Assembly (NCBI RefSeq): GCF_037042905.1 | Contig: NC_087257.1 | Coordinates: 10,409,501-10,473,500 of the forward strand | Source of the DNA: Lytechinus pictus | Taxonomy: Eukaryota; Echinodermata; Echinoidea; Temnopleuroida; Toxopneustidae | Direction of reading: 5' to 3' | Length of the DNA: 64,000 nucleotides | Part shown: piece after piece, positions 49,932-62,078 of the stretch | How positions within the stretch are numbered: the first letter of the stretch is position 1 | Layout of the letters: each line of letters begins with the position of its first letter | Program-made: the position numbers and the translations under genes | Notes under the pieces: generated by a model | Seen by the model: only the letters and a program-made list of their open reading frames with translations | Database searches by the model: none | What the model was told of the DNA's origin: nothing

Positions 49932-50215
49932 GTGGGGCGTTGTGGCCCAGTGGATTAGTCTTCTGACTTTGAAATAGAGGGTCGTGGGTTCGAATCCCAG
50001 CCATGGCGTTATTTCCTTCAGCAAGAAACTCATCCACATTGTGCTGCACTCAACCCAGATGAGGTGAATGGGTACCCGGTGGGAAGAAATTCCTTGAATG
50101 CTTGAGCGCCTGTAGGCAGCTCAGCTAAAGCCGGGTAATAGCAGGGCCTGCTGGTAGAACTGTTTTCGAAACTGAAGTGGCTACCCTGGGTAAATATACC
50201 TATATTATTATTATG
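49932..50215 (+). mobile_element. tRNA-derived SINE, best-preserved copy
   Basis: A box ttgtggcccagtggattagt, B box gtcgtgggttcgaatcccag, body with cacattgtgctgcactcaac and gaatgggtacccggtgggaa, 3' part ctgaagtggctaccctgggt and (tta)n. Use this copy as reference for the family. Confidence 0.93.
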
Positions 50216-50639
50216 AGGTAGTTTGTTCCAGCTTCTAGCTCCCCTGTATTGTAGACTGCTTTCTTATACTCTAGTTTGTTTTTCACTGGTGATAATATGC
50301 TTTTTTTAGGATGATTTTTTTTTAATTATGTGTTTTATTAGTATTCAATATTTACAAAAAATTGAAAAATTATTGGAAACTGTTCAAAAGTGATAAACAT
50401 CGCAAAAACAAATCAAAGGAATAAAAAAGGTTACATAATGTAAAACAAAGCAAAACAATAATACTGTATGGGAGTACTGTACTACTCCCACCCCCCCCCC
50501 CCCCCGCCAAAAAAACCAAAAACACTCGTAGGTTTCAACGCCGAAATGATGAAGATTTTTTTTCAACTTCTTTTTCCAGTAGGGTATGGAAGCTTAAAAG
50601 TGCCACCGAGATGTTGAGATAATTATCTTGGGAAGTCGA

Positions 50640-51028
50640 CAACATGATAGCATAAGATCAGATGACGAGATCCCGGATCTCATCATGTCAACATCTTTTA
50701 GAAGAGATGATGAGATGACAAAATCCCGGATCTCATCATGTCAACATCTTTTAGAAGAGATGACAAGATCCCGGATCTCATCATGTCAACATCTTTTAGA
50801 AGAGATGACCAGATCCCGGATCTCGTCATGTCGACATCTTTCAGAAGAGATGATCAGTTGACAAGATCCCGGATCTCATCATGTCAACTTCCTTTTGAAG
50901 AGATGATCAGATGTCAAGATCCCGGATCTCATCATGTCGACATCTTTTAGAAGAGATGATCAGATGACAAGATCTCGGATCTCATCATGTCGACATCTTG
51001 TAGAAGAGATGATCAGTTGACAAGATCC
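50640..51028 (+). repeat. Minisatellite, 48-66-bp units
   Basis: About seven copies of gatcccggatctcatcatgt followed by caacatcttttagaagagatgatcagatgac-type sequence, with units of varying length (roughly 45-66 bp). The embedded cccggatctcatcatg is itself partly palindromic. Open frames through it (for example 50738-50950) are repeats, not a gene. It ends next to the LINE fragment. Confidence 0.93.
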
Positions 51029-51719
51029 TACACCATTCATTGCGAACATAACGCGGTATTCCCATACTTTCCTAACTAAGTGGCATTCAAACAACAGATG
51101 TTCAATAGTTTTCAACATGGGAGGTAAGAATGTACAAGTACTACTTGATCTTGCCTGGATTTTGCACAAATACAAATTCGTTGGAATAATACAATTAATT
51201 AATAAGCAATATTGAAACGACCTGATTGTAACATCTTGCATTACTTGAAACGGTACAAAATTAAAACAACGACATTTCTCTTTAGTGAGACTTGTTTTCG
51301 GATTTTTTTTCTTCCCATTTTTCTTTTCTTTAAAAGTTATTTTGATACCTTTTCTTTCATCAACGGAACATAAATATTTTTACACCCTTTATTTTGCTTC
51401 ATCAAAAACATGTGGTCTGAGTGGAGTGGGTAACTGCACAAATTCGTTATCAAGTGTTAAACTTTCCACTATTCTCTTGTTTTATGATGAAATATATTAA
51501 GTATATCAATGGAAATATTGTACACTTAAAGAATTATTTGTCTACTTAAAACCTGACCATCTGTCCCGATTAAGTCGTTAACAAAATAAACCCTTTTGAC
51601 TCCAGTGTCTAAAGTTAACAAGATTTCTGTTAATAACTATGTCTTCATTGTGACAAAGGAGTTCAGAAAGAAATTCTCTTTTACTAGAACATCTATGTGC
51701 TTTCCGAAAAATACACCAC
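51029..51719 (-). pseudogene. 3' part of an L1/Tx1-like LINE, minus strand
   Basis: On the minus strand, from 51719 down: pieces VKRVYFVNDLIGTDGQVLS (a FVNDLxxxDGxxLS pattern typical of Tx1/L1-group ORF2) and, near 51200-51040, LYLCKIQARSSSTCTF, then KTIEHLLFECHLVRKVWE, the zinc-binding C..C...H...C tail of these proteins. Frames are broken. The continuation lies beyond the giant palindrome at 57808-58020. Confidence 0.75.
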
Positions 51720-54700
51720 TAGTCCGGGTTATAATTGAGCAAGGTGCCACTTGGAGAAGGAGAAATTTTCATATAGTGCTTCTAGACCATTTTTTTACGC
51801 TGAATATGAATATATGAGGTAAACAGGCTGTATCTTGAAAATTAACCCGTGAGGGCGCTTTTTTCAAAATGGCCGCCAAATTTTCATAAAATTTGAATAT
51901 TCGTACATAGATTTTGACATAAGCATCCAATTGCCATGAAGTCAGTGTCATATGAAAGCAAATTAAATTTCCTACAATTTGGTACTATTTATAGGGGATA
52001 AGTAGGTCATTTAGCCGAGATTTCAAGTAGAAAACTGCATTTTTTGTATTTTTTCCCCCAAAATTGAAAATTTTGCAAATACATGATTTTACATAATTCT
52101 AAGAAAAATGAATAAATTAGCTTGAAATGTTCCTGAAAACTGTATTAATATATTATTATCATGTGGATGAAATTTCAACTCTGTATCATTTTTCTAAGCA
52201 AATTTATAAGGTATCAAACTTGAATTCTTCAATATCATAAATGTTGCTTTTTGTATGCATTTCCATAGACTAATACGTATAACATGTATAATGCATGTAT
52301 GTATAATGTTTACCGGTAGTTAAAAATTAAATGCAATTATCTCCGCTTTTTAACCACTTGGAGAGTTAAGAGTAGGCTTTTCTTTATCAGCTACATAAAA
52401 AAAATGTTGGCACATCAAGGCCTGACCCTCTCATGGGGGTGGGGGTGTCGAAGTCACCCCCCTGCCCTTTGCTATATCATGTTGTTATATATTGCCTATT
52501 TGTTAGAAAAATAACAGAATTTTTGAGCACCCATGGAGGCAAAAACAGGCATTTCTGCTATACAGTACAGCCACTTTGATTGCTTTGAAACCACTTGGAG
52601 AGGAAAAGAATAGGCTTGTTCTATCAGCTATACATCTAAAGAAGTAGCACATCGAAGCCTACCCCTCTCGGGGGGGGGGGGGGAACTTTTGCTTAATATT
52701 GCCAATTTATTTGAAAATTTACAATTTTGGACCCAACATTCAGGCCAAAAAGCGTTTGTGCTTTGTTGTACACCCCATTTTATTGATTTGAAACCACTTA
52801 GAGAGGAAAGAGTAGAATAGAGTAGAGTTTATCAGCTACATATATATAAGCGCTGGCACGTCGAACCCTAGCCCTCTCAGGGGCTGTCTAAGTCAACGTC
52901 CTCCCCCCCCCCGCCCTCTATATCATGTATATTGCCTATTTTATTGGATATTTCACCATTTTGGATCACCCATTGAGGCAAAAGCGCGTTTCTACCATAT
53001 AGTACAGCCAATTTTATTTTCTTGCAATGACTTGGAGAAGAAAGAGTATAGACTTTGCTCTATCAGCTATAAAGAAGTGTTGGCAAATCGAAGCCTCTCC
53101 CCTTCAGAATGTTCAGCGGGCTGTAGAATTTACCTTACCAATTTTCGGTATTTGACTATCTATTGGACATTCACAATTTTGGATCACCTATTAAAGCAAA
53201 AGGGCGTTTCTACTATATAGAGTACAGCAAATTCTATTTACTTGCAATGACTTGGAGAGGAAAGAGTAGGCTTTGCTCTATTAGCTCCATATAAAGAAGT
53301 GTTGGCAAATCGAAGCCTATCTCCTTCAGGCTATAAAAGTTACCTCACTAATTTTCGGTATTCGGCTACTTGTTGAAAATTCACTATTGTGGAGCGCCCA
53401 TTGAAGCAAAAAGGCGTCTCTGATATATAGTTCTGCCACTTTTATTGCCTTGAAACCGCTTAGAGAGGAAGGAATAGGCTTTGCTCTATCAGTTATAGAG
53501 ATGTGTTGGCAAATAAAAGCCTACCCCCTTCTGGGGGCTGTCAAAATCACCCCCTCTCCCCTTTGCATTATTGCCTATTTATTGGAAAATTCACCATTTT
53601 TGAGCCCCCATTGAGGTAAAAAAGAATCTCTGATACATGTATATAGTTCTGCCACTTTTACTGCCTTGAAAGAGTAGGCGGACAGAATATGCTTTGCTCT
53701 ATCAGCTACCTATAAAGAAGTGTTGGCACATTGAAGCTTACCCATCTGGGCGGCTGTCAAACCATTCCACCCCTTTTGCATTATTGCCTAATTATTTGAA
53801 AATTCACAATTTTGAGCCCCCATTGAGGCAGTATGCACTTCTGCTGTATAAAAAACCCGATTTCATTTTCTTGAAACCATTTGGAGAGCAAAGAGTAGGT
53901 TCTCCTCTTTCAGCTATATATGTTGAATTGCTGCCATATCGACGCCTGACCCACGTGGGACTATAGCTGTAACCCCACCTTTTTTACGATTTTTGCCAAT
54001 TCATTGAAAAACTCGCCATTTTCGAGCCCCCATTGAGGCAAAAAGGTGTTTCTGGTTATAGTAGAGCCACTTCTTTATATAGCTGATAGAGGAAAGCCTA
54101 CTCTTTCAAGGTGGTAATAGTGGCAGAACTATATATCAGAACCGCCTTTTTGTCTCAATGGGGGCACCAAAATGGTGAATTTTCAATAAATAGGCAATAA
54201 TGAAAAGGGGGTGGGGTGATTTCAACAGTCCTCTGATGGGAATATGCTTTATATGTAGCTGTTAAAGCAAAGCCTTTATTCTTTTCCCTCCAAGTGGTTT
54301 CAATGGTGAAAAAATGCAGAACTATATATCAGAAATACCCTTTTGCCTCAATGGGGGCTCCAAAATGGTGAATTTCAAGAGGGGGGGGGGGGTAATTTCG
54401 ACAGTCCCCTGAAGGGAGTAGGCTTTTATTTTTGTATGTAGCTGATAGAGCAAAGCCTATTGCCATGATTGTTTCCTCTCCAAGTGGTTTCAAATCGGTG
54501 ATTTTTTTTCAATAAATAGGCAATAATTCAAAAGGGATGGGGTGATTTCAACAGCCTCCCGGAGGGGGTAGGCTTTAAGTTTATTTGCCAGCACTTCTTT
54601 ATCTTCTTTATATGTGGCTGATAACGCAAAACCTATTCTTTCCTCCCTAAGTGGTTTCAAGGCAGTAAAAGTGGAAGAATATATCAGAACCGCCTTTTTG

Positions 54701-57700
54701 CCTCAATGGGGGCACCAAAATGGTGAATTTTCAATAAATAAGCAATAATGAAAAGGGGGTTGGGTGATTTCAACAGTCCTCTGATGGGGATATGCTTTAT
54801 ATGTAGCTGTTAAAGCAAAGCCTTTATTCTTTTCCCTCCAAGTGGTTTCAAGGGTGAAAAAATGCAGAACTATATATCAGAAATACCCTTTTGCCTCAAT
54901 GGGGGCTCCAAAATGGTGAATTTCAAGAGGGGGGGGGGTAATTTCGACAGTCCCCTGAAGGGAGTAGGCTTTTATTTGCCAGCACATCTTTGTATGTAGC
55001 TGATAGAGCAAAGCCTATTGCCATGATTGTTTCCTCTCCAAGTGGTTTCAAGGTAGTAAAAAAGGCAGAGTTGTAATCAGAAATGACTTTTTGCCTCAAT
55101 GGGGGTTCCAAAACGGTGATTTTTTTTCTTCAATAAATATGCAATAATGCGAAAGGGATGGGGTGATTTCAACTGCATCCCCGAGGGGGTAGGCTTTTAT
55201 TTGCCAGCACTTCTTAATATATAGCTGATAGAGCAAAGTCTACTCTTTCCTATCAAAGTCATTGCAAGAAATTAAAATTGGCTGAACTATACAGTGCGTA
55301 TAAAAAAAAATGGGACAGATTTGAAAAGTCTATAAAAATTTTGTTTCAAATAATGATGTCTATATTTTGGTGTTAATAGATGCTCTAAGGTCTTATCTTT
55401 GAAATGCAATTAAAAAAGATAAATTTTGTTCATGCTTGAGCGAACACGGGACGTTTTTGTTGGGGGTTCAAAAAGAGGCTTGCGCCACAATTGCAGAATA
55501 TGAGTAATATGATGATCAGACTTCTTGCTAATCGGGAGACTTCATCTTGACCTTTTCATTATCTGTGCGACAATTTTCGAATTATGCTGTCAAATTTCAT
55601 TTACAAATTTATTTATTTAATTGATATTTTGTTTTTTCATTTAAACTTCTCTTACCTTTTAATTTTCCTTCATAAGTAACTGAGAAAAGAAGATTTTTTG
55701 TCAACCCCAGCAAGAAGATTTGAATTATTAATTGGGAAAACTTGTGATTATTCAAATCCTTTTATTATGTGAAACAAATTATGTTATGTACCTTTAAAAG
55801 ACATGAATCTTTTTTTCAAGGGGTCATTAATTCCTTGACCAAGTTTATTTGCTTGACAGTAAACACAGGAAGGGATTCATGTCTTTCAATGACAATTATG
55901 TATTGAGTCAATTTTGAAGGAGTTAAATATGGCAGATCGGGTAAAATGTATTAAAAAGTTGTGAGCGAGTGAAGTGAGCACGCAAATATTCCCACTTTTT
56001 TATTACAATATCAAATTTTGTGATAGATTTTGACAAAATATTCAGAAAATAACACATTTTACTTTCTATCTTTTCTTTTATTTCCTGTCCACTCTTTTTC
56101 TTGGTCATGATTTTTTTTTTTAATTGAGGGGGGGGGGCATCCCGAGCGCCCGCCCATCTGTGTGGCACTGTTCAAAAGGCACCATAACCTTTGTAGCACT
56201 CAATGAAAGGATTTGAATAAAAAAAATCCATGCTCTCCCATAATTCAATTGAAACAAAATTGTTTTAGCTTTAAGAAGGAATATTCAAAGCTAACAGAGA
56301 GCATATTAAAAAGAAACAGAATAATTCAAGCAAATAAATAGATCTGAAAATGAATTTTGATCGCATGATTTGAAAATTAGTCCGATCATCATATCTATAA
56401 TTTTATGCCATTTTGGCGCAAGCCTCCTTTTTAACCCCAGACAAAAACATTCCGTGTTCGCTCAAGCATGAACGAAACTAATTTTTTTTAATAGCATTTG
56501 AACTTTGAAATTTTATAGACTTTTCAAATCTGACCCGTTTTTTGTCTATACGCACTGTATAGTAGAAATGCCCTTTTGCCTCAATTGGTGATTTAAAATG
56601 GTGTAATTTTCAATAAATAGGCAATATACATGATATATAGAGGAGGGGGGTGGGGTGACTTTGACAGCACCTGAGAGGGCTAGGGTTCGATGTGCGTGCG
56701 CTTATTTATGTAGCTGGTAGAACGAACTCTACTCTTTCAAATCAATAAAATGGGGTGTACTATAATGCACAAACGCTTTTTTGCCTCAATGTTGGGTCCA
56801 AAATGGTGAATTTCCAAATGAATTAGCAATAAGCAAAAGGGGGAGGGGTGACCTCCATACCCCCCCCCCCTCCCCCACCGAGAGAGGTAGGCTTCGATGT
56901 GCTACTTCTTTTGATGTAGCTGGTAGAACAAAGCCTACTCTTTTCCTCTCCAAGTGGTTTTAAAGTAATTAAAGTGGCTGTGCTGTATAACAAAATTGCC
57001 TTTTGCCTCAATGGGTGCTTCAGAAAATAGTGATTTTCCAATAAATACAACAACATGATATAGCCACGGGGGGGGGGGGGACGACTTCGACACCCCCACC
57101 CCATGAGAATGTTAGGCTTCAATGTGCCAACATTTTCTTCTATGTAGCTGATAGAGAAAAGCCTACTCTTAACTCTGCAAGTGATTAACTAGCGGAGATA
57201 ATTGCACTTAAGTTTTAACTATACATTATACACATGTATTATACATGTTATACGTATTAGTTTATGGAAATGCATACAAAGCAACATTTCTGATATTGAA
57301 GAATTCAAGTTTGATACCTTATAAATTTGCTTAGAATAATGATACAGAGTTGAAATGTCATCCATGTGATAATAATATATTAATACAGTTTTCAGGAACA
57401 TTTCAATGTAATTAATTCATTTTTCTTAGAATTATGTAATATCATGTATTTGCAAAATTTTCAATTCTTGGGAAAAAATACAAAAAATGCAGTTTTCTGC
57501 TTAAAATCTCGGCTAAATGACCTACTTATCCCCTATAAATAGTATCAAACTGTAGGAAATTTAATTGGCTTTCATATGACACTAATTTCATGGCAATTGG
57601 ATGCTTTTGTCAAAATCTATGTACGAATATTCAAATTTTATGAAAATTTGGCGGCTATTTTGAAAAAAGCGCCCTCACGGGTTAATTTTCAGGATACAGC

Positions 57701-57807
57701 CTGTTTACCTCATATATTCATATTCAGCGTAAAAAACTGGTTTAGAGGCACTGTATGAAAATTTCTCCTTCTCCAAGTGGCACCTTGCTCAATTATAACC
57801 TGGACTA
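51720..57807. mobile_element. 6.1-kb giant palindromic foldback element with tandem-repeat arms
   Basis: Left arm outer part 51720-52345 (tagtccgggttataattgag, ggcgcttttttcaaaatggc, gcaattatctccgcttttt) matches 57180-57807 as reverse complement. Inward, the left half holds about eight tandem units of 205-237 bp, each with ccacttggagaggaaagag, gctctatcagctacat, a G- or C-run, tgcctatttattggaaaatt and cccattgaggcaaaaaggc. The right half has the same units in reverse order and orientation. The switch is near 54070. A 3-bp cac at both edges may be the target duplication. It interrupts a LINE fragment and is itself interrupted at 55292-56557. No transposase frame. Confidence 0.92.
55292..56557. 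mobile_element. Tc1/mariner-type non-autonomous element, TA target duplication
   Basis: Ends cagtgcgtataaaaaaaaat and tttttgtctatacgcactg, with long inverted repeats of about 220 bp that include tcatgcttgagcgaacacgg and gaggcttgcgcca. Flanked by TA at 55290-55291 and 56558-56559. Removing it restores the array unit gaactatatagtagaaatgc. The inside (55840-56200) holds a separate repeat with gagcgagtgaagtgagcacg, also seen near 61.9 kb. No transposase. Confidence 0.88.
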
Positions 57808-58020
57808 CACGAGGAGATTACAGATCTTAACACACTATCACTTAAATGAATTGATTCCATGTAGTCTCTGGTATAAAGCATGTGTTACTTTGTAAGTTGT
57901 ATGTAGTGTTCTCCTTTCTACCATTCTTTTAATTTCTAATTCGTTAAATAAAAGTTCAGATGGATACCTCCAGTCCACATCAAAACGATGGGTTCTATTC
58001 TGACCTTTAAAAAAAATATC
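57808..58020 (-). pseudogene. L1/Tx1-like LINE fragment, upstream part
   Basis: Minus-strand reading gives RFDVDWRYPSELLFNELEIK and RRTLHTTYKVTHALYQRLHG before stops. This would be the part of the same LINE just before the palindrome insertion. Continuity with 51029-51719 is inferred from orientation and position. Confidence 0.5.
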
Positions 58021-58673
58021 ATCACTTAACTACTTTTCCTAAATTTCCCAAAATTTCATCATGAGTAATCAACTTTACTTTGCATCAAACTCAACTTGTA
58101 AAATATCAGAGCTCAATTGCTTAGTTATGAAAGTTAGGTGGGTAGGTCAAGGAGGGACATCTTGTTTCATGTTTTGTATTTGCTTACTCCAGTCGACATT
58201 GATCAATCATAATTCCGAGGTATTCAGTGTAGTCAGGGAGCCAACGGGGGTCAGCCTATCTGAAAAGGTATCTTTAGGGGTTAATAAGTTCCTAGTATGG
58301 TGACGATCTTTCAGCCTTTTTAAAAATTAGTCATGTTTAATGATCCCCTCCCCCATAAAATTAGATATTCCTTTCTCAATGTGATCTTCTTCCCCCGCGC
58401 CTTCCCCCTCACACATTCACACCCTTCCACCAGCCCAAACCTCATGCTCAGCCCCTTACCAGAATATTGAACAAGGTGAGAGAATGCAAAACAATGTAGG
58501 ACCATTTAACTATAATGAGAACACACGAATCGACGTGCCTTTGACGGGCACAAAGGCACAAACAAGACGTATACAAGCCTTCCAAAGTCTCTAAAGAGAG
58601 CAGTGTCCCCCATCCCCTGCCCTACTCAGAATTCTGCGTCAGCATCAGCAACTTATCCAGCAGTGGCAGAGAC
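58021..58673. other. No gene recognised
   Basis: Weakly structured sequence with aaccccctcccc tracts. No exon or element end recognised. Confidence 0.45.
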
Positions 58674-58782
58674 CACTGGCGTAAATCCGTGTTGATGGGT
58701 GGGGGGGGGATGACTGAAATATTTTGGCATTTTTTTGCAATCATGTTTTTAGATATGCAAGGAATTGTCATTGATATGTCCA

Positions 58783-59702
58783 CAGTGGCGACCGTGGGTC
58801 ACGGTATTGGGGGGGGGGGGCACCAGCAAATTTTTTGAATGACTGAGTGAGTGACCTAATAGAGACATTTTAAGGACAATGTCATTAAACGGATATGTAT
58901 CTCACTGATCAAATAATGCGAGCGCGAAGCGCGAGCTGAAATTTTTTTATTTTCACACCTAAAAAGGGACATTATAATCAAATTTGTGTAATCATGATAG
59001 GTACCTGTCTCGCTTAACAATGCGAGCGCGAGCTGAAAACTTAGATAATTCAGACCTGAAGTGGGGCATTCTAAGGTTTCTTTGTAGGAATTAACTAGGA
59101 CCATACGTATTTCATTAACCAAATGGTGCGAGCGCGAAGCGCGAGCTGAACATTTTTGATATTCAGATCAGAAGAAGGGACATTTTAAGGACTGATTTTA
59201 GGAATTCATGAAGAGCAGACATATCTCACCAATCCACTAATGCGAACGTAATCACGGACAGGAAATGTTTCATATATACGAAGACCTTAACATGGGGCAA
59301 TCACTTTTGAGTCATGAAAAAGAAGCATATGTCACTACATAAAACAATGATAACTCAAGTGCTAGGAAATATATTTGGTTTATATTGACTTGAAAACGGG
59401 ATGTTTTAGTACAACAGGATTATATATCTCGTTAAACAGACAATGCGAGCACCAGGAACAATGAAGACGTAGGCCCTGGGAAAATTATGTTTCATAAAGT
59501 TATGATAAAATGTTTCTTATGTAATGTAACTTAACATAGTTATAATATAATATAACATTCTAATGAATAATATTTTCTTCTTTCCCACTACGTTTCTCTT
59601 CCTTTTCCCCTCTTTTCTCCTTTTCCCCCTTTCCCCGTTTTTTTTTGGTCAGCCGATGGGGGGGGGGATGTGCCCCCCATGTCCCCCGTAGTTACGCCAC
59701 TG
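58783..59702. mobile_element. hAT-like element nested in the previous one, 8-bp target duplication
   Basis: Ends cagtggcgaccgtggg and cccgtagttacgccactg (inverted repeats over cagtggcg with less similarity inward), flanked by tatgtcca at 58775-58782 and 59703-59710. 920 bp. Filled mainly with the tandem array at 58855-59480. Confidence 0.9.
58855..59480 (+). repeat. Degenerate tandem array with gcgagcgcgaagcgcgagct
   Basis: Five to six degenerate units of about 100-120 bp with the word gcgagcgcgaagcgcgagct (58919, 59021 shorter, 59129) and following ttcagacctgaag and gggacattttaagg. It forms the body of the nested hAT-like element. The last units are strongly decayed. Confidence 0.8.
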
Positions 59703-60229
59703 TATGTCCATATGGCAAATACCCCTCCAATATTATTATCTTTTTTACCACATGATGGTTTAATGGTTTTATTAGAGATTACATTCAACAAATTTTTGAC
59801 ATTCCATCTTAATCCCTTCCCAAAGACCCCAACATTGATGAATTGGAAGAAACGGGGGTTTCTCTTCAATGTTTTAATAAGGACATAAGTATTTCGTTTG
59901 GAAATGGTGAACTGGCTCTTTAATTGCATTTTATGATTCAATAATATTATTTTATTTGTTAAGCGGTATTTTTGGAAGAATTTTCACCAATAAAACAATT
60001 ATCTCTTGTGATTTTTTTTTCATTTCTTTCGTAAAAAGTGGGGGGATGTTTGTACAGGCCATCCCCCCCTCCTCGAAAAGTGGGGGGGGGGGGGGGATAT
60101 ATCCCCCCCATCCCCCCCGGGATTTACGCCAGTGGCAGAGACAGTTCCTCTTCGGTAAAGTCGCCATCGCAGTCAAGAGATGAAATGTCTCCCCACAGTC
60201 TGTCATCCGCATCAGGAACTCGGACATCA

Positions 60230-60500
60230 GGGACCCGTCTTACAAAGAGTTACGATTGATCCGAGCAACCTAAGATATATGGCAATCCATCAACGTCAAT
60301 TTGTTTTGTCTTTAGGAAATTTACACAATTTCCTTTGTAAACAAAGAGGAGCACCCTGAGTTTTCAAGAAAATATGAATGTATGAATAAACATATCTAGG
60401 AAATATTCTGAACAAACGTTTTTCTAAGTGTTGACGCTGTCGGCTTTCCATAGTTGTGGTTGATTGGATCAATTGCAACTCTTTGTAAAACGGTGCCCTG
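60230..60500. mobile_element. MITE with ggaccc/gggccc-gtcttacaaagagt ends
   Basis: Left gggacccgtcttacaaagag, right actctttgtaaaacggtgccc, with subterminal tacgattgatcc and ggatcaattgcaac. Sister of the nested copy at 32791-33062, about 270 bp. Confidence 0.85.
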
Positions 60501-61001
60501 ATGGCAAGCAAGTTCTTCTTGAACAAACATGGATAGGATCGCAATCAGCTGATGATCGTAGTATTACCTTGAGAGCAGTGGCGTACCTAGGATTTTCCAC
60601 AGGGGGGGGGGGGCAAAACCGTCCGCCAAAAAATTTGACAAGCAAAAAAAAAAAAAATTTCAGCTGCAGGGACAAGACATTTTCTGTGCTCTCTCTGTCT
60701 CTGATTTCCTGCTGATTTCGCTTAACTTGTAATAAAACAGGGGTCAGAATAAACAACAGCTATTCACCTGGATTGTCCAAAAGGACAATTGGCACAAGTT
60801 CTTTAATTTTCTTGACATATAGCTAAAAGGAATCTTGAATAAAAATAGGATTCTTCAACATAGCCACTACTTTGTGGAAAAGTATGGTTAAAGTTTATCC
60901 CAGCAGTATCATCGATACCAAGCAGCAACAATTGCTCATTGGCCACTAAAGTCATTATCAAATTCATGTATATTTGAATAAAAGTATCCCAGAATATGAC
61001 A
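60501..61001. other. No gene recognised
   Basis: Contains an orphan element end gcagtggcgtacctaggatt with a poly-G run at 60582-60613; a matching right end was not found. Otherwise AT-rich. Confidence 0.5.
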
Positions 61002-61309
61002 CACTGTAAAACCGCTGTTTAAAATTTTAAACCCGTCACTGTAACAACTATAATGTTTAAGCTTTTAAACAAACAAGACATCAAACTTATTCTTTAAAAG
61101 TTTAAACTCTTGATAAAAAGAATAGTTATTAATATTCTGATTTGTTCCTACTTACTTTGTCAATTTGTTTGAAATGAAGATGAATAAATTCAATCAATCA
61201 ATCAATAAAGTGGTGGGCTTGATTAAAAGGATTGAACAGATTGTTAAACGTTTAAACAAAAGTTGTTAAAGTGACGGACTTTAAATTTTAAACGGCGTTT
61301 TTTATAGTG
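61002..61309. mobile_element. MITE with cactgtaaaa-cgccgtttaaaattt ends
   Basis: Left cactgtaaaaccgctgttta, right taaacggcgttttttatagtg, with cccgtcact and agtgacgga also paired. 308 bp. Internal tgtttaaacg-type words are in both directions. Target duplication unclear (perhaps ca). Confidence 0.8.
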
Positions 61310-61475
61310 CAGGGGCCGCGCAACCGGGGGTGGGGTCTTCAGCCTCCCCCATTTTTCCAAATCCGTGTATAAAAAGCGAAAAATGATTGTGATTTTTTGC
61401 ATGGTCAGCCCCCTCCCCTTATAAACCGTTCCGCGGTCCTGTATGATACTAGCGTATTTTTGCAATCCCTTCATA

Positions 61476-61714
61476 GACGCTTTCTACAACGCACCAATTC
61501 CTTTGAAAATGCAAGTCAAATCATAATGGACAGCTAAGAGGTTGTTGTCGAAAGTTGGTGGAACAGCAGATCGTCCAAAAATTCGGACGGGACGAAAAAT
61601 ACATATGTCGTTTGTCCAGACACTGTTGTTTTGATTCGGCACCGATTTTCGACAAAGGCTGTTTTGTCATTGTCGTACTTTTGACAAAAGATTATCTACG
61701 TTGTAGAAAGCGTC
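61476..61714. mobile_element. MITE with gacgctttctacaacg ends, TA target duplication
   Basis: Perfect inverted ends gacgctttctacaacg and cgttgtagaaagcgtc, flanked by ta on both sides. 239 bp. Inside, cgaaagttggtgg and attcggacgggac. The TA duplication suits a mariner-type MITE. Confidence 0.8.
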
Positions 61715-62070
61715 TAACGTATTGATTATATAAACGCCCTACAACTGAACATGCTGAATATGATTCCCCGATATTTGATTTATAAATAAGTGATTCAGAA
61801 GGGTACACTAATCAGTTTACTAATTAAGCTTGTGCTCAGAGGCCTAATGTGCCGAAAATTTTGAGGGGGCTAGACGTGGCGTATCGCATACAATTTATTT
61901 TTGAAAAAAAGTTGCAAGCGAAGCGAGCGTGCAAAAATGATGACATTTTTATTACAAAAATTTGTTATAAAATATTTCAAAAATGATTCTCTCTTTTCTT
62001 TTCTCTTTTTTTTCTTGGTCGTGATTTTTTTTTTTGGGGGGGGGGGTGCTGTTGATCGTAAAGAGCTACA
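61715..62070. other. Repeat fragment, no gene
   Basis: At about 61905-62050 lies the repeat ttgcaagcgaagcgagcgtg, then tttttcttggtcgtgatttt and a poly-G run. It is also found inside the Tc1-type element at 55.95-56.13 kb in reverse. No exon. Confidence 0.55.
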
Positions 62071-62078
62071 GATTATAT

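Larger units (their letters stand above)
58674..60134. mobile_element. hAT-like non-autonomous element, 8-bp target duplication
   Basis: Perfect 15-bp terminal inverted repeats cactggcgtaaatcc and ggatttacgccagtg, flanked by gcagagac at 58666-58673 and 60135-60142. 1,461 bp including a nested element at 58783-59702. Poly-G and poly-C runs lie next to both ends. No transposase. Confidence 0.92.
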
